NCBI GenBank assembly: GCA_003569165.1
Contig: BGOI01000004.1
Location: 1 to 64,000, forward strand
Source of the DNA: Opitutia bacterium
Lineage (GTDB): Bacteria; Verrucomicrobiota; Verrucomicrobiia; Opitutales; UBA953
Direction of reading: 5' to 3'
Length of the DNA: 64,000 nt
Below the pieces are notes generated by a model. The model saw only the letters and a list, made by a program, of their open reading frames with translations, was not told the DNA's origin and ran no database searches. The stretch's first letter is position 1, and the number at the start of each line of letters is the position of its first letter. This document shows positions 8,849-17,054 of the stretch, one piece after another. The position numbers and the translations under genes are program-made.

Positions 8849-9490
8849 ATGAAACACCAGCTACTCGGTAAGAAAATCGGAATGACCCAGGTCTATGACG
8901 CGGACAACAACCTCGTCCCTGTCACGGTCGTCCAAGCGGGCCCCTGTCCCGTCACCCAGGTAAAGACCGTCGACAAGGATGGCTACGATGCCGTCCAGAT
9001 CGCCTTCGGTCCCCAGAAGGAAAGCCGCATGACCGCTGGCGAGGTAGGCCACCTCCGCAAGGCAGGCGTCGCTCCTCACACCCATCTTCACGAAATCCGC
9101 CAGCCGGGTGCCACCCAGGCTAAGGTCGGCGACGTCATTACCGTCGAGAAGTTCACCGCCGGCGAGATGGTCGACGTTGTCGGCACCGTCAAGGGCCGTG
9201 GTTTCCAGGGCGTCGTCAAGCGCTACAACATGGATGGCCAGCCTGACTCCCACGGTCACATGATGCACCGCCGAATCGGCTCGATCGGCATGCGTCAGAC
9301 TCCTGGTCACGTCTTTAAGGGTAAGAAAATGCCGGGCCACATGGGCCAGGTGCAGCGCACCGTCCAGAACCTCCGCGTCGTCCAAGTCCTCGCGGAAAAG
9401 AACCTCCTCCTCATCAAGGGCAGCTTCCCCGGCGCCAACGGTGAGGTCGTCCTCGTGCGTCCGGCCAAGAAAGCCATCGCCGCCAAGTAA
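8849..9490 (+). CDS. rplC: 50S ribosomal protein L3
   Basis: L3 is an early assembly protein whose finger reaches the peptidyl-transferase centre. 213 aa from the ATG at 8849 (MKHQLLGKKIGMTQVYD), the typical start. An in-frame ATG at 8810 would add 13 basic residues not usual in L3. The KGRGFQGVVKRYNM and GKKMPGHMGQVQRTVQNL segments are diagnostic. rplD follows after 21 bases. No Shine-Dalgarno before either candidate start. Confidence 0.96.
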   Translation: MKHQLLGKKIGMTQVYDADNNLVPVTVVQAGPCPVTQVKTVDKDGYDAVQIAFGPQKESRMTAGEVGHLRKAGVAPHTHLHEIRQPGATQAKVGDVITVEKFTAGEMVDVVGTVKGRGFQGVVKRYNMDGQPDSHGHMMHRRIGSIGMRQTPGHVFKGKKMPGHMGQVQRTVQNLRVVQVLAEKNLLLIKGSFPGANGEVVLVRPAKKAIAAK

Positions 9491-9511
9491 CCCACCAAGC
9501 ATCTCAGCGAT

Positions 9512-10138
9512 ATGAAGCTCAAAGTTTATAAGTCCGACGGCTCCGCCTTCACCGAAAAGGAATTCGATATTCCTTCCTTCGAAGGCTCCAAGGGCGTCGC
9601 CCTGCTCAAGCAGGTCATCGTCTCCTACCAGGCCAACAAGCGCCAGGGTACCTCCAAGACCAAGGATTACGGCGAAGTCGCTGGTTCTGGTAAGAAGGTC
9701 CTGCCGCAGAAGGGTTCCGGCGGTTCCCGCCACGGCGACAAGCGCGCCCCCCAGATGTTCAAGGGTGGTATCGTCTTCGGCCCTCGCCCTCGCGATTGGT
9801 CCAAGACTATCACCGCTCAGGCCAAGAAGATTGCCCTCCAGCGCGCGCTCTTCGAGCTCGCCGCCGACGGTGGCATCTCGGTCATCGAGAAGTTCGAAGT
9901 CGCCCAGCCCAAGACCAAGCTCTTCGCCAAGGTGCTCACCAATGTGAGCCCTGCCGGCAAGCGCCTCCTCGTCGTTGACACCACTTGGTCCGACAGCGTC
10001 GTCCGCGCCAGCCGCAACCTGAGCCGCGCCATCTTCTCCAACTCTTCCAATCTCAACGCTCTCGATCTCGTGCGCACCCCGCGCATCCTGATCTCGGAAG
10101 ACGGCCTCAACAAGGTCCTCGAGCGCGCCAAAAACTAA
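9512..10138 (+). CDS. rplD: 50S ribosomal protein L4
   Basis: L4 lines the polypeptide exit tunnel and in some bacteria autoregulates the S10 operon. 208 aa, normal length. The tunnel extension is recognisable (RQGTSKTKDYGEVAGSGKK, then PQKGSGGSRHGDKRAPQ), followed by FGPRPRDW and a Rossmann-like C-terminal half ending LISEDGLNKVLERAKN. Lies between rplC and rplW with 12-21 base spacers. Confidence 0.97.
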   Translation: MKLKVYKSDGSAFTEKEFDIPSFEGSKGVALLKQVIVSYQANKRQGTSKTKDYGEVAGSGKKVLPQKGSGGSRHGDKRAPQMFKGGIVFGPRPRDWSKTITAQAKKIALQRALFELAADGGISVIEKFEVAQPKTKLFAKVLTNVSPAGKRLLVVDTTWSDSVVRASRNLSRAIFSNSSNLNALDLVRTPRILISEDGLNKVLERAKN

Positions 10139-10150
10139 GCCTGTCATCCC

Positions 10151-10438
10151 ATGAAGCCCGCTTCTGAAATCATCAGCCGCCCGATCCTCACGGAAAAGGC
10201 CTCCGGCCTCGCCGAAGCCAACAAGTACGTCTTTGAGGTCTTCCCTGGCGCCGATCGCGCTCAGATCAAGAAGGCCGTCGAGGCCTCCTTCAAGGTGACC
10301 GTCGAGAAAATCAATATCCTCATCCGCAAGGGCAAGCTGCGCCGCAGCCGTCTCTCCGGTGGTTCGATCTACACCGAGACGAATTCTCGTCGCGCCATCG
10401 TCACCCTGAAGAAGGGCGACGTCATCTCCCTCGCCTAA
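10151..10438 (+). CDS. rplW: 50S ribosomal protein L23
   Basis: L23 sits at the tunnel exit and is the docking site for trigger factor and SRP. 95 aa. It opens with IISRPILTEKASGLAEANKY, the usual L23 start. It continues with FEVFPGADRAQIKKAVEASF and the VEKINILIRKGK strand. 12 bases after rplD and 18 before rplB, so translationally linked to both. Confidence 0.97.
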   Translation: MKPASEIISRPILTEKASGLAEANKYVFEVFPGADRAQIKKAVEASFKVTVEKINILIRKGKLRRSRLSGGSIYTETNSRRAIVTLKKGDVISLA

Positions 10439-10456
10439 TCTCGGAGCAGCAAAGCC

Positions 10457-11317
10457 ATGCCCATCATCACTCATCGTCCTATCACCCCCGGTACGCGCTT
10501 CCTTGTGCGCGTTAAGACCGAGGGTCTGCACGCCGGTCGCCCCGAGCGCTCCCTCACCGAGTTCAAGCACCGCGCGATGGGCCGTAATTGTTACGGCCGC
10601 ATCACCTCCCGTCGTCGTGGCGGAGGTCATAAGAAGCTCTATCGCGCCATCGACTTCCGTCGTGATCGCCTGGACTCCCCGGCCACCGTGCTCCGTATCG
10701 AGTACGATCCGAACCGTACCTCCCACCTGGCCCTCATCGAGTACGCCGACAAGACCCTGAACTACATCCTCGCACCGGATGGCCTCAAGGTCGGCGACAC
10801 GGTCGTCAGCACCAACACCGCGCAGGAACAGCTCACCCCCGGCCTTTCCCTGCCGCTGAGCCTGATCCCTCCGGCCACCTTCATCCATTGCATCGAGATC
10901 GAACCCGGCAAGGGTGGTCAACTCGCCCGCTCCGCCGGCGGCTTCGCCCAGCTCCTCGGTCTCGAGGAAGGTCGTGCCATCCTGCGCATGCCTTCTGGCG
11001 AACAGCGCTACCTGAACGCCGATTGCCGCGCCACCGTGGGCATCGTCGGCAACGTCGACCACCACAACGCCAGCCTCGGTAAGGCCGGCCGCAGCCGCTG
11101 GAAGGGCATCCGTCCTCGTCAGCGTGGTATGTCGATGAATCCTGTCGACCACCCGAACGGCGGTGGCGGTGGTAAGAAGAAGGGTGGCGGCGGCCGTCAG
11201 CACCTCAAGTCTCCGTGGGGCCAGCTCGCCAAGGGCTTCCCGACCCGCACCAAGGCGAAGGCCTCCAACAACCAAATCATCCTGCGCCGCAACGGCCGCA
11301 AGGTGAAGCAGGTCTAA
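10457..11317 (+). CDS. rplB: 50S ribosomal protein L2
   Basis: L2 binds 23S rRNA domain IV and is required for subunit association and peptidyl transfer. 286 aa, about a dozen more than E. coli L2. The GRITSRRRGGGHKKLYR motif and C-terminal GMSMNPVDHPNGGGGGKK loop identify it. That loop usually reads DHPHGGGEG, so it is mildly divergent. A stretch of glycine and lysine (GGGGGKKKGGGG) follows. Located between rplW and rpsS. Confidence 0.97.
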   Translation: MPIITHRPITPGTRFLVRVKTEGLHAGRPERSLTEFKHRAMGRNCYGRITSRRRGGGHKKLYRAIDFRRDRLDSPATVLRIEYDPNRTSHLALIEYADKTLNYILAPDGLKVGDTVVSTNTAQEQLTPGLSLPLSLIPPATFIHCIEIEPGKGGQLARSAGGFAQLLGLEEGRAILRMPSGEQRYLNADCRATVGIVGNVDHHNASLGKAGRSRWKGIRPRQRGMSMNPVDHPNGGGGGKKKGGGGRQHLKSPWGQLAKGFPTRTKAKASNNQIILRRNGRKVKQV

Positions 11318-11339
11318 CCCTTCCTAATCCTCTCATAAC

Positions 11340-11618
11340 ATGGCACGCTCCCGCAAAAAGGGTTTCTATGTCGACGCCCACCTGGTCGACAAAGTTACCG
11401 TCGCCCAGAAGGCCAACAGCCGTAAGCCGATCAAGACTTGGTCGCGCCGCTCGACGGTCACCCCGGACTTCATCGGTCTCAATCTTGAGGTCCACAATGG
11501 TAAGGCCTTCGTTCCCGTCTATGTGACGGAAAACATGGTCGGCCATAAGCTCGGAGAGTTCGCCCCTACGCGTACCTTCCGCCAGCACACCCAGCCCTCC
11601 CGCAAGGAAGCTCAGTAA
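11340..11618 (+). CDS. rpsS: 30S ribosomal protein S19
   Basis: S19 of the 30S head contacts the A-site finger. 92 aa, opening [58 protein letters not shown] (split here only for description) and a basic tail are all typical. The stop TAATCC is followed, 8 bases later, by an exported-protein gene instead of rplV. Confidence 0.97.
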   Translation: MARSRKKGFYVDAHLVDKVTVAQKANSRKPIKTWSRRSTVTPDFIGLNLEVHNGKAFVPVYVTENMVGHKLGEFAPTRTFRQHTQPSRKEAQ

Positions 11619-11626
11619 TCCACACC

Positions 11627-11965
11627 GTGCGCAACGTCCTCACCATGTCCGCTCTTCTCGTCACCGCCACCGCGGTCGGCGCGGAAGTCCGTGCGCTTGG
11701 TGCGGCCGAAGCGGATGGCAAGGCTCCGGTCGTCGCGGTCATCACCGCCCGCGCGACGGATCTGGTTGTCCTGGATGGCGGACACGACCGCGGCTTCCGC
11801 CCCGGTACGGTCTGTAACGTGAGCCGTGACGGACGCGCCTTCGGCGCCCTCGTCATTGCCGAAGCCGGTCTGCACCGCTCGGTCGCCCTCATCCTCTCCC
11901 TCGACAACTCCGCTGGCATCAACGCCGGCGACCTCGTCACCCCCCGCGCCAACCCCCGCATCTAA
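11627..11965 (+). CDS. Small exported protein inserted between rpsS and rplV, function unknown
   Basis: 112 aa from a GTG at 11627; an ATG six codons later is the alternative. It begins with a short signal peptide (MRNVLTMSALLVTATAVGA, cleavage near AEV). A single beta-rich module follows, with the pattern VVLDGGHDRGFRPGTVCNV, then GALVIAEAGLHRSVALIL, then a GDLV near the end. This resembles the small barrel found at the C terminus of FlgT-like and similar periplasmic proteins, but only loosely. It sits in the same orientation, with an 8-base spacer upstream and 19 downstream. It must therefore be co-transcribed with the S10 genes. The gene is not part of the standard S10 operon. Function unknown. 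Confidence 0.65.
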   Translation: MRNVLTMSALLVTATAVGAEVRALGAAEADGKAPVVAVITARATDLVVLDGGHDRGFRPGTVCNVSRDGRAFGALVIAEAGLHRSVALILSLDNSAGINAGDLVTPRANPRI

Positions 11966-11984
11966 CCCAACCTTTACCCACGTC

Positions 11985-12323
11985 ATGGAAGTCCACGCCA
12001 CCACCCGTTTTGCACGTATGTCGCCCCAGAAGGTCCGCGAAGTCGCGCGCCAGATTCAGGGCCTCCCCGCCGAAGAAGCCGTCCAGCTCCTCCGCTTCAT
12101 CCCGCGCAAGTCCGCCCGCCTCCTGAGCAAGACGCTCGCCAGTGCGATCGCCAACGCCGAGAACAACCACAACCTCTCCAGCAGCGATCTCGTGATCGTC
12201 TCCGCTACGGTCAACCAGGGTCCGGTCATCAAGCGTTCGATGCCGGCCGCCCGCGGTTCCGCTCACCCTATCCACAAATCCATGAGCCACATCCGCGTGT
12301 CTCTGGGTTCCGCCACCAAGTAA
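11985..12323 (+). CDS. rplV: 50S ribosomal protein L22
   Basis: L22 reaches into the exit tunnel beside L4. 112 aa from the ATG at 11985 (MEVHATTRFARMSPQKVREVAR). An upstream in-frame ATG at 11826 would run back through the exported-protein gene and has no L22 similarity. The diagnostic SAIANAENNHNL helix and the tip region VNQGPVIKRSMPAARGSA are present. rpsC begins 10 bases later. Confidence 0.96.
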   Translation: MEVHATTRFARMSPQKVREVARQIQGLPAEEAVQLLRFIPRKSARLLSKTLASAIANAENNHNLSSSDLVIVSATVNQGPVIKRSMPAARGSAHPIHKSMSHIRVSLGSATK

Positions 12324-12333
12324 TTTTCGAAAC

Positions 12334-12975
12334 ATGGGCCAGAAAGTAAATCCGATCGGCTTCCGTCTAGCCGTCCGCCGCAACTGGGAATCCCGCTGGT
12401 ACGCCACCAAGCGCGACTTCCCGGCTAACATCCTCGAGGACTATCGCATCCGCGTGTTCCTCAAGGAGAAGCTTCGCCAGGCCGCCGTGCCCCGCATCTT
12501 CATCGAACGCGCCGGCCAGAAGGTCCGCGTCCGTATCTGGACTGCCCGTCCGGGCGTCGTCATCGGCCGCAAGGGCGATGAACTCAAGAACCTCCGTGCC
12601 GAGATCCAGAAGGTCGCCGGCAAGGCCCGTATCGACGACATCATTCTCGAAGTGAACGAAGTGAAGCGCCCCGATCTCGTGGCCCAGCTCGTCGCCGAGA
12701 ACATCGCCCTGCAGCTCGAACGCCGCATCTCCTTCCGTCGCGCCATGAAGAAGGCCGTCCAGACCACCATGACCAACGGTGCCGATGGCATCCGTATCCG
12801 CCTCGGCGGTCGTCTCGGTGGCGCTGAAATCGCCCGCGTCGAGTCCGCTCGCGTCGGTCGCGTGCCTCTCCACACCCTTCGCGAGAACATCGACTACGGT
12901 TTCACCGAAGCCCGCACCCTGGCCGGCAAGGTCGGCATCAAGTGCTGGATCTGCTCCAAGGACTCTGAGTTCTAA
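12334..12975 (+). CDS. rpsC: 30S ribosomal protein S3
   Basis: S3 forms part of the mRNA entry channel. 213 aa, opening MGQKVNPIGFRLAV. The KH-domain motif VVIGRKGDELKNLRAEI is at about residues 70-86, and the C-terminal domain has IRIRLGGRLGGAEIAR and the TLRENIDYGF strand. Slightly shorter than E. coli S3 because the basic tail is reduced. Follows rplV by 10 bases. Confidence 0.97.
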   Translation: MGQKVNPIGFRLAVRRNWESRWYATKRDFPANILEDYRIRVFLKEKLRQAAVPRIFIERAGQKVRVRIWTARPGVVIGRKGDELKNLRAEIQKVAGKARIDDIILEVNEVKRPDLVAQLVAENIALQLERRISFRRAMKKAVQTTMTNGADGIRIRLGGRLGGAEIARVESARVGRVPLHTLRENIDYGFTEARTLAGKVGIKCWICSKDSEF

Positions 12976-13009
12976 GCCTTCCCTCCAACCCTTCACCTTC
13001 TAGACCAAC

Positions 13010-13438
13010 ATGGCCAATCTCCAACCCGCTCGCACCAAGTGGCGCAAGCACCGTAAGGGCAAAATCCGTGGTAACGCTACGGCCTGCAATACGCTGTCCT
13101 TCGGCGACTTCGGCATCCAGTCCCTCTCTCGCGGCCGCGTCCCGGCCAATCAGATTGAAGCTGCCCGTATCGCCATCTCCCGTTCGCTTAAGCGTAAGGG
13201 CAAGATGTGGATGCGCATCTTCCCCCACACTCCGGTCACCCGGAAGCCGGCCGAAGTCCGAATGGGCTCTGGTAAGGGTAGCGTTGAGTACTACGTGGCC
13301 TGCATTAAGCCGGGCACCATGCTCTTCGAGGTTGGCGGCGTGCCGATCACGGTCGCTCGCGAAGCCATGCGCCTCGCTGACACCAAACTCCAGCTCCGCT
13401 GCCGCTTTGTGGCCCGCGAAGAGCTCGAAAAGTATTGA
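13010..13438 (+). CDS. rplP: 50S ribosomal protein L16
   Basis: L16 helps shape the A-site and central protuberance. 142 aa. The [15 protein letters not shown] start region, [38 protein letters not shown] and the [14 protein letters not shown] loop are all characteristic. Uses a TGA stop, unlike most of the block. Spacer to rpmC is 41 bases, pyrimidine-rich and without a Shine-Dalgarno. Confidence 0.97.
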   Translation: MANLQPARTKWRKHRKGKIRGNATACNTLSFGDFGIQSLSRGRVPANQIEAARIAISRSLKRKGKMWMRIFPHTPVTRKPAEVRMGSGKGSVEYYVACIKPGTMLFEVGGVPITVAREAMRLADTKLQLRCRFVAREELEKY

Positions 13439-13479
13439 TGCATCAGGCATCGCCCACCCATAACTGACCCTTTTCACCG

Positions 13480-13710
13480 ATGTCCACCTACCGGAAAGAT
13501 AAGCCCACCGCCGCTACGGCCCTGCGCCCCCTGGCTCCTGCCGAACTGCAGAAGCGTATCCGCGAAGCCCGCGAAGAACTCCTCAGCCTCCGCCTCAAGA
13601 AGGCTACCGGCGCCGTCGAGAACTCCTCCCGTTTCCGCGCCCTGCGCCGCGACGTCGCCCGTTGCATGACCATTCTTTCCGGTAAGTCCGCCCCGGCGAA
13701 GAAGAAGTAA
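13480..13710 (+). CDS. rpmC: 50S ribosomal protein L29
   Basis: L29 lies at the tunnel exit next to L23. 76 aa. The family's two-helix hairpin starts at LAPAELQKRIREAREELLSL, with the second helix FRALRRDVARCMTIL. About 15 extra polar residues precede the core and a short Ala/Lys tail follows. Position between rplP and rpsQ is canonical. Confidence 0.95.
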   Translation: MSTYRKDKPTAATALRPLAPAELQKRIREAREELLSLRLKKATGAVENSSRFRALRRDVARCMTILSGKSAPAKKK

Positions 13711-13734
13711 TCCATCCTTAAACTCCATTTCCCG

Positions 13735-14019
13735 ATGTCCGAAGACCGCTCCAACCGTAAGACCCTCCTGGGTCTCGTCGCCTCCCGCTCGGGCGACAAA
13801 TCCATCAAGGTGAACTTCCAGTACACCGTTCCTCACCCCGTCTACGGGAAGGAAGTCAAGCGCCGCACCGTCCTGCACGCCCATGACGAAAAGAACGAGT
13901 GCAAGCCTGGCGACAAGGTCGAGATCATGGAGACTCGCCCCCTTTCGAAGCTCAAGCGCTGGCGCGTCGTTCGCATCGTCGAAGCCGCTAAGGTTGCCGC
14001 CGAGTCCATCGACGACTAA
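13735..14019 (+). CDS. rpsQ: 30S ribosomal protein S17
   Basis: S17 binds 16S rRNA helices 7 and 11 early in assembly. 94 aa. OB-fold core with RKTLLGLVASRSGDKSIKV, the PHPVYGKEVKRRT loop, AHDEKNECKPGDKVEIMETR and PLSKLKRWRVVRIVE. Canonical place between rpmC and rplN. ATG preceded by a CCATTTCCCG spacer lacking any Shine-Dalgarno. Confidence 0.97.
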   Translation: MSEDRSNRKTLLGLVASRSGDKSIKVNFQYTVPHPVYGKEVKRRTVLHAHDEKNECKPGDKVEIMETRPLSKLKRWRVVRIVEAAKVAAESIDD

Positions 14020-14050
14020 TCGGCCCCTCTAACTCCAGACCTTTCTTACA

Positions 14051-14416
14051 ATGATTCAGATGCTTTCCCGGCTCGAAGTAGCCGACAACACCGGAGCCCG
14101 CAGGGTCCGCATGATCCGCCGTCTCGGCCAGCTCAAAGACACCGCCGGCGTGGGTGATATCATCATCTGCTCCGTCAAGGATTCCACCCCTGACGCCCAG
14201 GTGAAGAAGGGCTCCGTCTGCCGCGCTGTCATCGTCCGCACCGTCGCCCCCATCCGCCGCGCGGATGGTAGCTACCTGCGCTTCGACACCAACGCCGTCG
14301 TCATCCTTGACGAAAACGGTAACCCCAAGGGCACCCGTATCTTCGGGCCCGTTGCTCGCGAACTCCGCAGCAAGAACTTCATGAAGATCATCTCCCTCGC
14401 TCCCGAGGTACTCTGA
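14051..14416 (+). CDS. rplN: 50S ribosomal protein L14
   Basis: L14 forms intersubunit bridges with 16S rRNA and is the RsfS docking site. 121 aa, opening [53 protein letters not shown] and [23 protein letters not shown] complete the family signature. Starts the spc portion. Ends with TGA, and rplX begins 6 bases after it. Confidence 0.97.
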   Translation: MIQMLSRLEVADNTGARRVRMIRRLGQLKDTAGVGDIIICSVKDSTPDAQVKKGSVCRAVIVRTVAPIRRADGSYLRFDTNAVVILDENGNPKGTRIFGPVARELRSKNFMKIISLAPEVL

Positions 14417-14422
14417 ACAACC

Positions 14423-14695
14423 ATGTCCAAGACCGACATCAAGAAGGGTGACGAAGTCGTCGTCATCTCCGGCGCCGAAAAAGGCAAGCGTGGCAAGATC
14501 GTCAGCTACAACCGTGCTGACGAACGCGTCACCATCGAGGGCCTCAACCTCGTCAAGCGCCACCTGAAGCGCACCCAGGACGGACAGGGCGGCATCACCG
14601 AGCGTGAAGCCCCTATCCATCGCTCCAACGTGATGCTTGGCTCCCTCTGGGATGCCCGTCGCGCCAAGAAGCCGGCTAAGGCCGCTAAGAAGTAA
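14423..14695 (+). CDS. rplX: 50S ribosomal protein L24
   Basis: L24 is an assembly initiator at the tunnel exit. 90 aa. KOW motif [20 protein letters not shown] at the N terminus, then [20 protein letters not shown] and [15 protein letters not shown]. The tail ends in an Ala/Lys-rich stretch. Six bases from rplN and 33 from rplE. Confidence 0.96.
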   Translation: MSKTDIKKGDEVVVISGAEKGKRGKIVSYNRADERVTIEGLNLVKRHLKRTQDGQGGITEREAPIHRSNVMLGSLWDARRAKKPAKAAKK

Positions 14696-14728
14696 TCCTG
14701 ACGAAACCACCCGAGAATTAACACGAAA

Positions 14729-15322
14729 ATGGCATCCGTTCCTTATCTGAAGAAGTACTACCTCGAGAAGGTCGTCCCCGAGCTCATCAAGAGCCGTGGC
14801 TACAAGAACATCCATCAGGTCCCGAACCTGAAGAAGATCGTCCTCAATTCCGCCTTCAAGGCCGAAGCCGACAAAGGTCACATTGCCGAAGTCGTGAAGG
14901 ACCTCACCAAGCTCTCCGGCCAGAAGCCGGTCATCACCAAGGCCTCTAAGTCCGTCGCCGCCTTCAAGGTGCGCGAAGGTATGACCCTCGGCTGCATGGT
15001 CACCCTCCGTGGTGCCCGCATGTGGGAGTTTTACCTCCGCCTCACCGCGGTGGCCCTCCCGATGATCCGCGACTTCCGCGGAACCTCGAACCGCCTCGAT
15101 GGTCGCGGCAACTACTCGCTCGGCATCGCCGACCACACCATCTTCCCTGAGACCCAGGCTGACGGTTCCCAGCGTGCCAATATCGGCATGGACGTCATCA
15201 TCGTGACTTCCGCCAACAACGACGACGAAGGCCGCGAACTGCTCCGCCTCCTCGGCATGCCGTTCCGTCGCTCCAGCGCCGCCGATGCGGCTGCTGCTAC
15301 CGCCACCGCCGCCAAGGCCTAA
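14729..15322 (+). CDS. rplE: 50S ribosomal protein L5
   Basis: L5 binds 5S rRNA in the central protuberance. 197 aa. [32 protein letters not shown] and [14 protein letters not shown] are the RNA-binding core. [20 protein letters not shown] and the [21 protein letters not shown] end follow. An Ala/Thr-rich tail of about 15 residues extends the C terminus. Canonical order. Confidence 0.97.
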   Translation: MASVPYLKKYYLEKVVPELIKSRGYKNIHQVPNLKKIVLNSAFKAEADKGHIAEVVKDLTKLSGQKPVITKASKSVAAFKVREGMTLGCMVTLRGARMWEFYLRLTAVALPMIRDFRGTSNRLDGRGNYSLGIADHTIFPETQADGSQRANIGMDVIIVTSANNDDEGRELLRLLGMPFRRSSAADAAAATATAAKA

Positions 15323-15342
15323 CCCTCCCACCCCTTACTAGC

Positions 15343-15648
15343 ATGGCCAAGAAGTCCGTCATTCAGCGCGCCCTCAAGCGCGAACGTCTCGTCAAGAAGT
15401 ACGCCGTCAAGCGTGCCGAACTCAAGAAGACCCTCTCCGACCCCAAGGTCACCGAGGAAGCTTTCTACGAAGCCCAGCGTGCCCTCGCCAAGCTGCCCCG
15501 CAGCTCGTCGAAAGTCCGTCAGAAGAACCGCTGTTCCATCTCCGGCCGTCCACGTGCGTTCATCCGCAAGTTCGGCCTTTCCCGTATCACCTTCCGCGAG
15601 CTCGCGCTCAACGGCCAGATTCCCGGCGTCACCAAGGCCTCCTGGTAA
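15343..15648 (+). CDS. rpsN: 30S ribosomal protein S14, long zinc-free form
   Basis: 101 aa, the long S14 type. The zinc-binding CxxC pairs of the short form are absent, and the segment reads [20 protein letters not shown]. It ends with [22 protein letters not shown], typical of this protein. Located between rplE and rpsH as expected. Being the only S14 seen here, it would free the ribosome from zinc at this position. Confidence 0.96.
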   Translation: MAKKSVIQRALKRERLVKKYAVKRAELKKTLSDPKVTEEAFYEAQRALAKLPRSSSKVRQKNRCSISGRPRAFIRKFGLSRITFRELALNGQIPGVTKASW

Positions 15649-15669
15649 TCCAACAGAAAAAACAAAACC

Positions 15670-16068
15670 ATGTCCGCTTCTACTGACACCGTCGGGGATT
15701 TCCTGACCTCCATCCGCAACGCTTCGCAGGCCAACAAGGCCGTGATTACCGTCCAGTGGTCTCGCCTTCGTGAAGGCGTCGCCAAGATCCTCGTTGACGC
15801 TGGTTACGTCGCCTCCGCCCGCAAGGCCGAGCGCGAAGGCCTTCCCGTCCTCGAACTCTCCCTCAAGTACGTTGCCGGCGTTCCTGCCATCACCAGCATC
15901 GAGCGCGTCTCGACCCCTGGCCGTCGCGTCTACGCTGGATACTCTTCCGTTCCGAAAGTCATCGGCGGCATGGGTGTCTCCATTCTCACCACCTCCCGTG
16001 GCGTCATGACTGACGCCGAAGCCCGCCGCCAGAAGGTCGGTGGCGAGCTCCTCGCGAAGGTCTGGTAA
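15670..16068 (+). CDS. rpsH: 30S ribosomal protein S8
   Basis: S8 organises the 16S central domain and, in E. coli, represses the spc operon. 132 aa. DTVGDFLTSIRNASQANK opens it; VSTPGRRVYAGYSSVPKV and GGMGVSILTTSRGVMTDAEA are the conserved C-terminal block, followed here by a short GGELLAKVW tail. ATG preceded by an A-rich, Shine-Dalgarno-free spacer. Confidence 0.97.
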   Translation: MSASTDTVGDFLTSIRNASQANKAVITVQWSRLREGVAKILVDAGYVASARKAEREGLPVLELSLKYVAGVPAITSIERVSTPGRRVYAGYSSVPKVIGGMGVSILTTSRGVMTDAEARRQKVGGELLAKVW

Positions 16069-16097
16069 TCCGTCCAACCCTTAAAACAAGCAACTCA

Positions 16098-16664
16098 ATG
16101 AGCCGAATTGGTAAGCAGCCCGTCAACATTCCTGATAAGGTGACCGTGTCCGTGAAGGACAATGTCGTCGTCGTCAAGGGACCTAAGGGCGAACTCTCGA
16201 AACCCTTCCCGAAGGAGATCGGCGTCGTCGTCGACGCCAAGATCGTCAACGTCACTGACCTCACCGAGGTCAAGGACGCTGCCGGCAAGGTCCAGAAGCC
16301 CGGCACCGCTGGCGCTCTCCATGGAACCGTCCGCGCCATCATCCGCAATATGTGCGAAGGCGTGGCCACTGGTTACTCCAAGACCCTCCTGATCGAAGGC
16401 GTCGGTTTCAAGGCTGCCCTCAAGGGTAACGTCCTCGACCTCGCCCTCGGTTATTCCCACCCGATCCGCTACACCATCCCGACTGGCGTCAACGTCGTCG
16501 TCACCGATGGCACGAAGCTGCTGATCACCGGCGCCGACCGCCATATGGTTGGCCAGGTCGCTTCCTCGATCAAGCTCTACAAGCCTGTCGAGCCTTACAA
16601 GGGTAAGGGCGTCCGCGTCGAAGGTGAATTCGTCCGCCGTAAGGAAGGCAAGAAGACGGCCTAA
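16098..16664 (+). CDS. rplF: 50S ribosomal protein L6
   Basis: L6 sits near the factor-binding site. 188 aa. MSRIGKQPVNIPDKVTVSVK start, KGPKGELSKPFP, LLIEGVGFKAALKGNVLDL and the second-domain GADRHMVGQVASSIKLYKPV, then a PYKGKGVR motif. A duplicated alpha/beta fold of normal length, with a small insertion near residues 55-70 (EVKDAAGKVQKPG). Canonical neighbourhood. Confidence 0.97.
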   Translation: MSRIGKQPVNIPDKVTVSVKDNVVVVKGPKGELSKPFPKEIGVVVDAKIVNVTDLTEVKDAAGKVQKPGTAGALHGTVRAIIRNMCEGVATGYSKTLLIEGVGFKAALKGNVLDLALGYSHPIRYTIPTGVNVVVTDGTKLLITGADRHMVGQVASSIKLYKPVEPYKGKGVRVEGEFVRRKEGKKTA

Positions 16665-16687
16665 TCCGCCCGAACCGAACACATTCC

Positions 16688-17050
16688 ATGAAACTGCAGA
16701 AGAAGAATCTCCTGGCGCAGAAGCGCCGCTGGCGCATCCGCAAGACGGTGCGCGGCACCGCCGCCCGTCCCCGTCTGGCCCTCAAGATGACCCACATGCA
16801 TCTCTACGCCCAGGCCATCGACGACGACAAGGGCGTGACCCTCGTCTCGCTCGCCTCCACCTCCAAGGATCTCCGCGGACAGAAGCTGAAAGCCAACGTC
16901 GGTGGCGCCGCCACCTTCGGAACTGTCTTCGGTGCCAAGGCCAAGGCCGCCGGTCTCACGACCGTCGTCTTCGACCGCGCCGGTCGCCGTTACCACGGCA
17001 CCGTCAAGTCCTTCGCCGAAGCCGCCCGCCAGGCGGGCCTGACCTTCTAA
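16688..17050 (+). CDS. rplR: 50S ribosomal protein L18
   Basis: L18 binds 5S rRNA with L5. 120 aa. [20 protein letters not shown] gives the basic N-terminal start of the fold. [22 protein letters not shown] and the C-terminal [20 protein letters not shown] follow, ending QAGLTF. Only four bases separate its stop from the rpsE ATG, so translation of S5 is probably coupled to it. Confidence 0.96.
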   Translation: MKLQKKNLLAQKRRWRIRKTVRGTAARPRLALKMTHMHLYAQAIDDDKGVTLVSLASTSKDLRGQKLKANVGGAATFGTVFGAKAKAAGLTTVVFDRAGRRYHGTVKSFAEAARQAGLTF

Positions 17051-17054
17051 TTTC

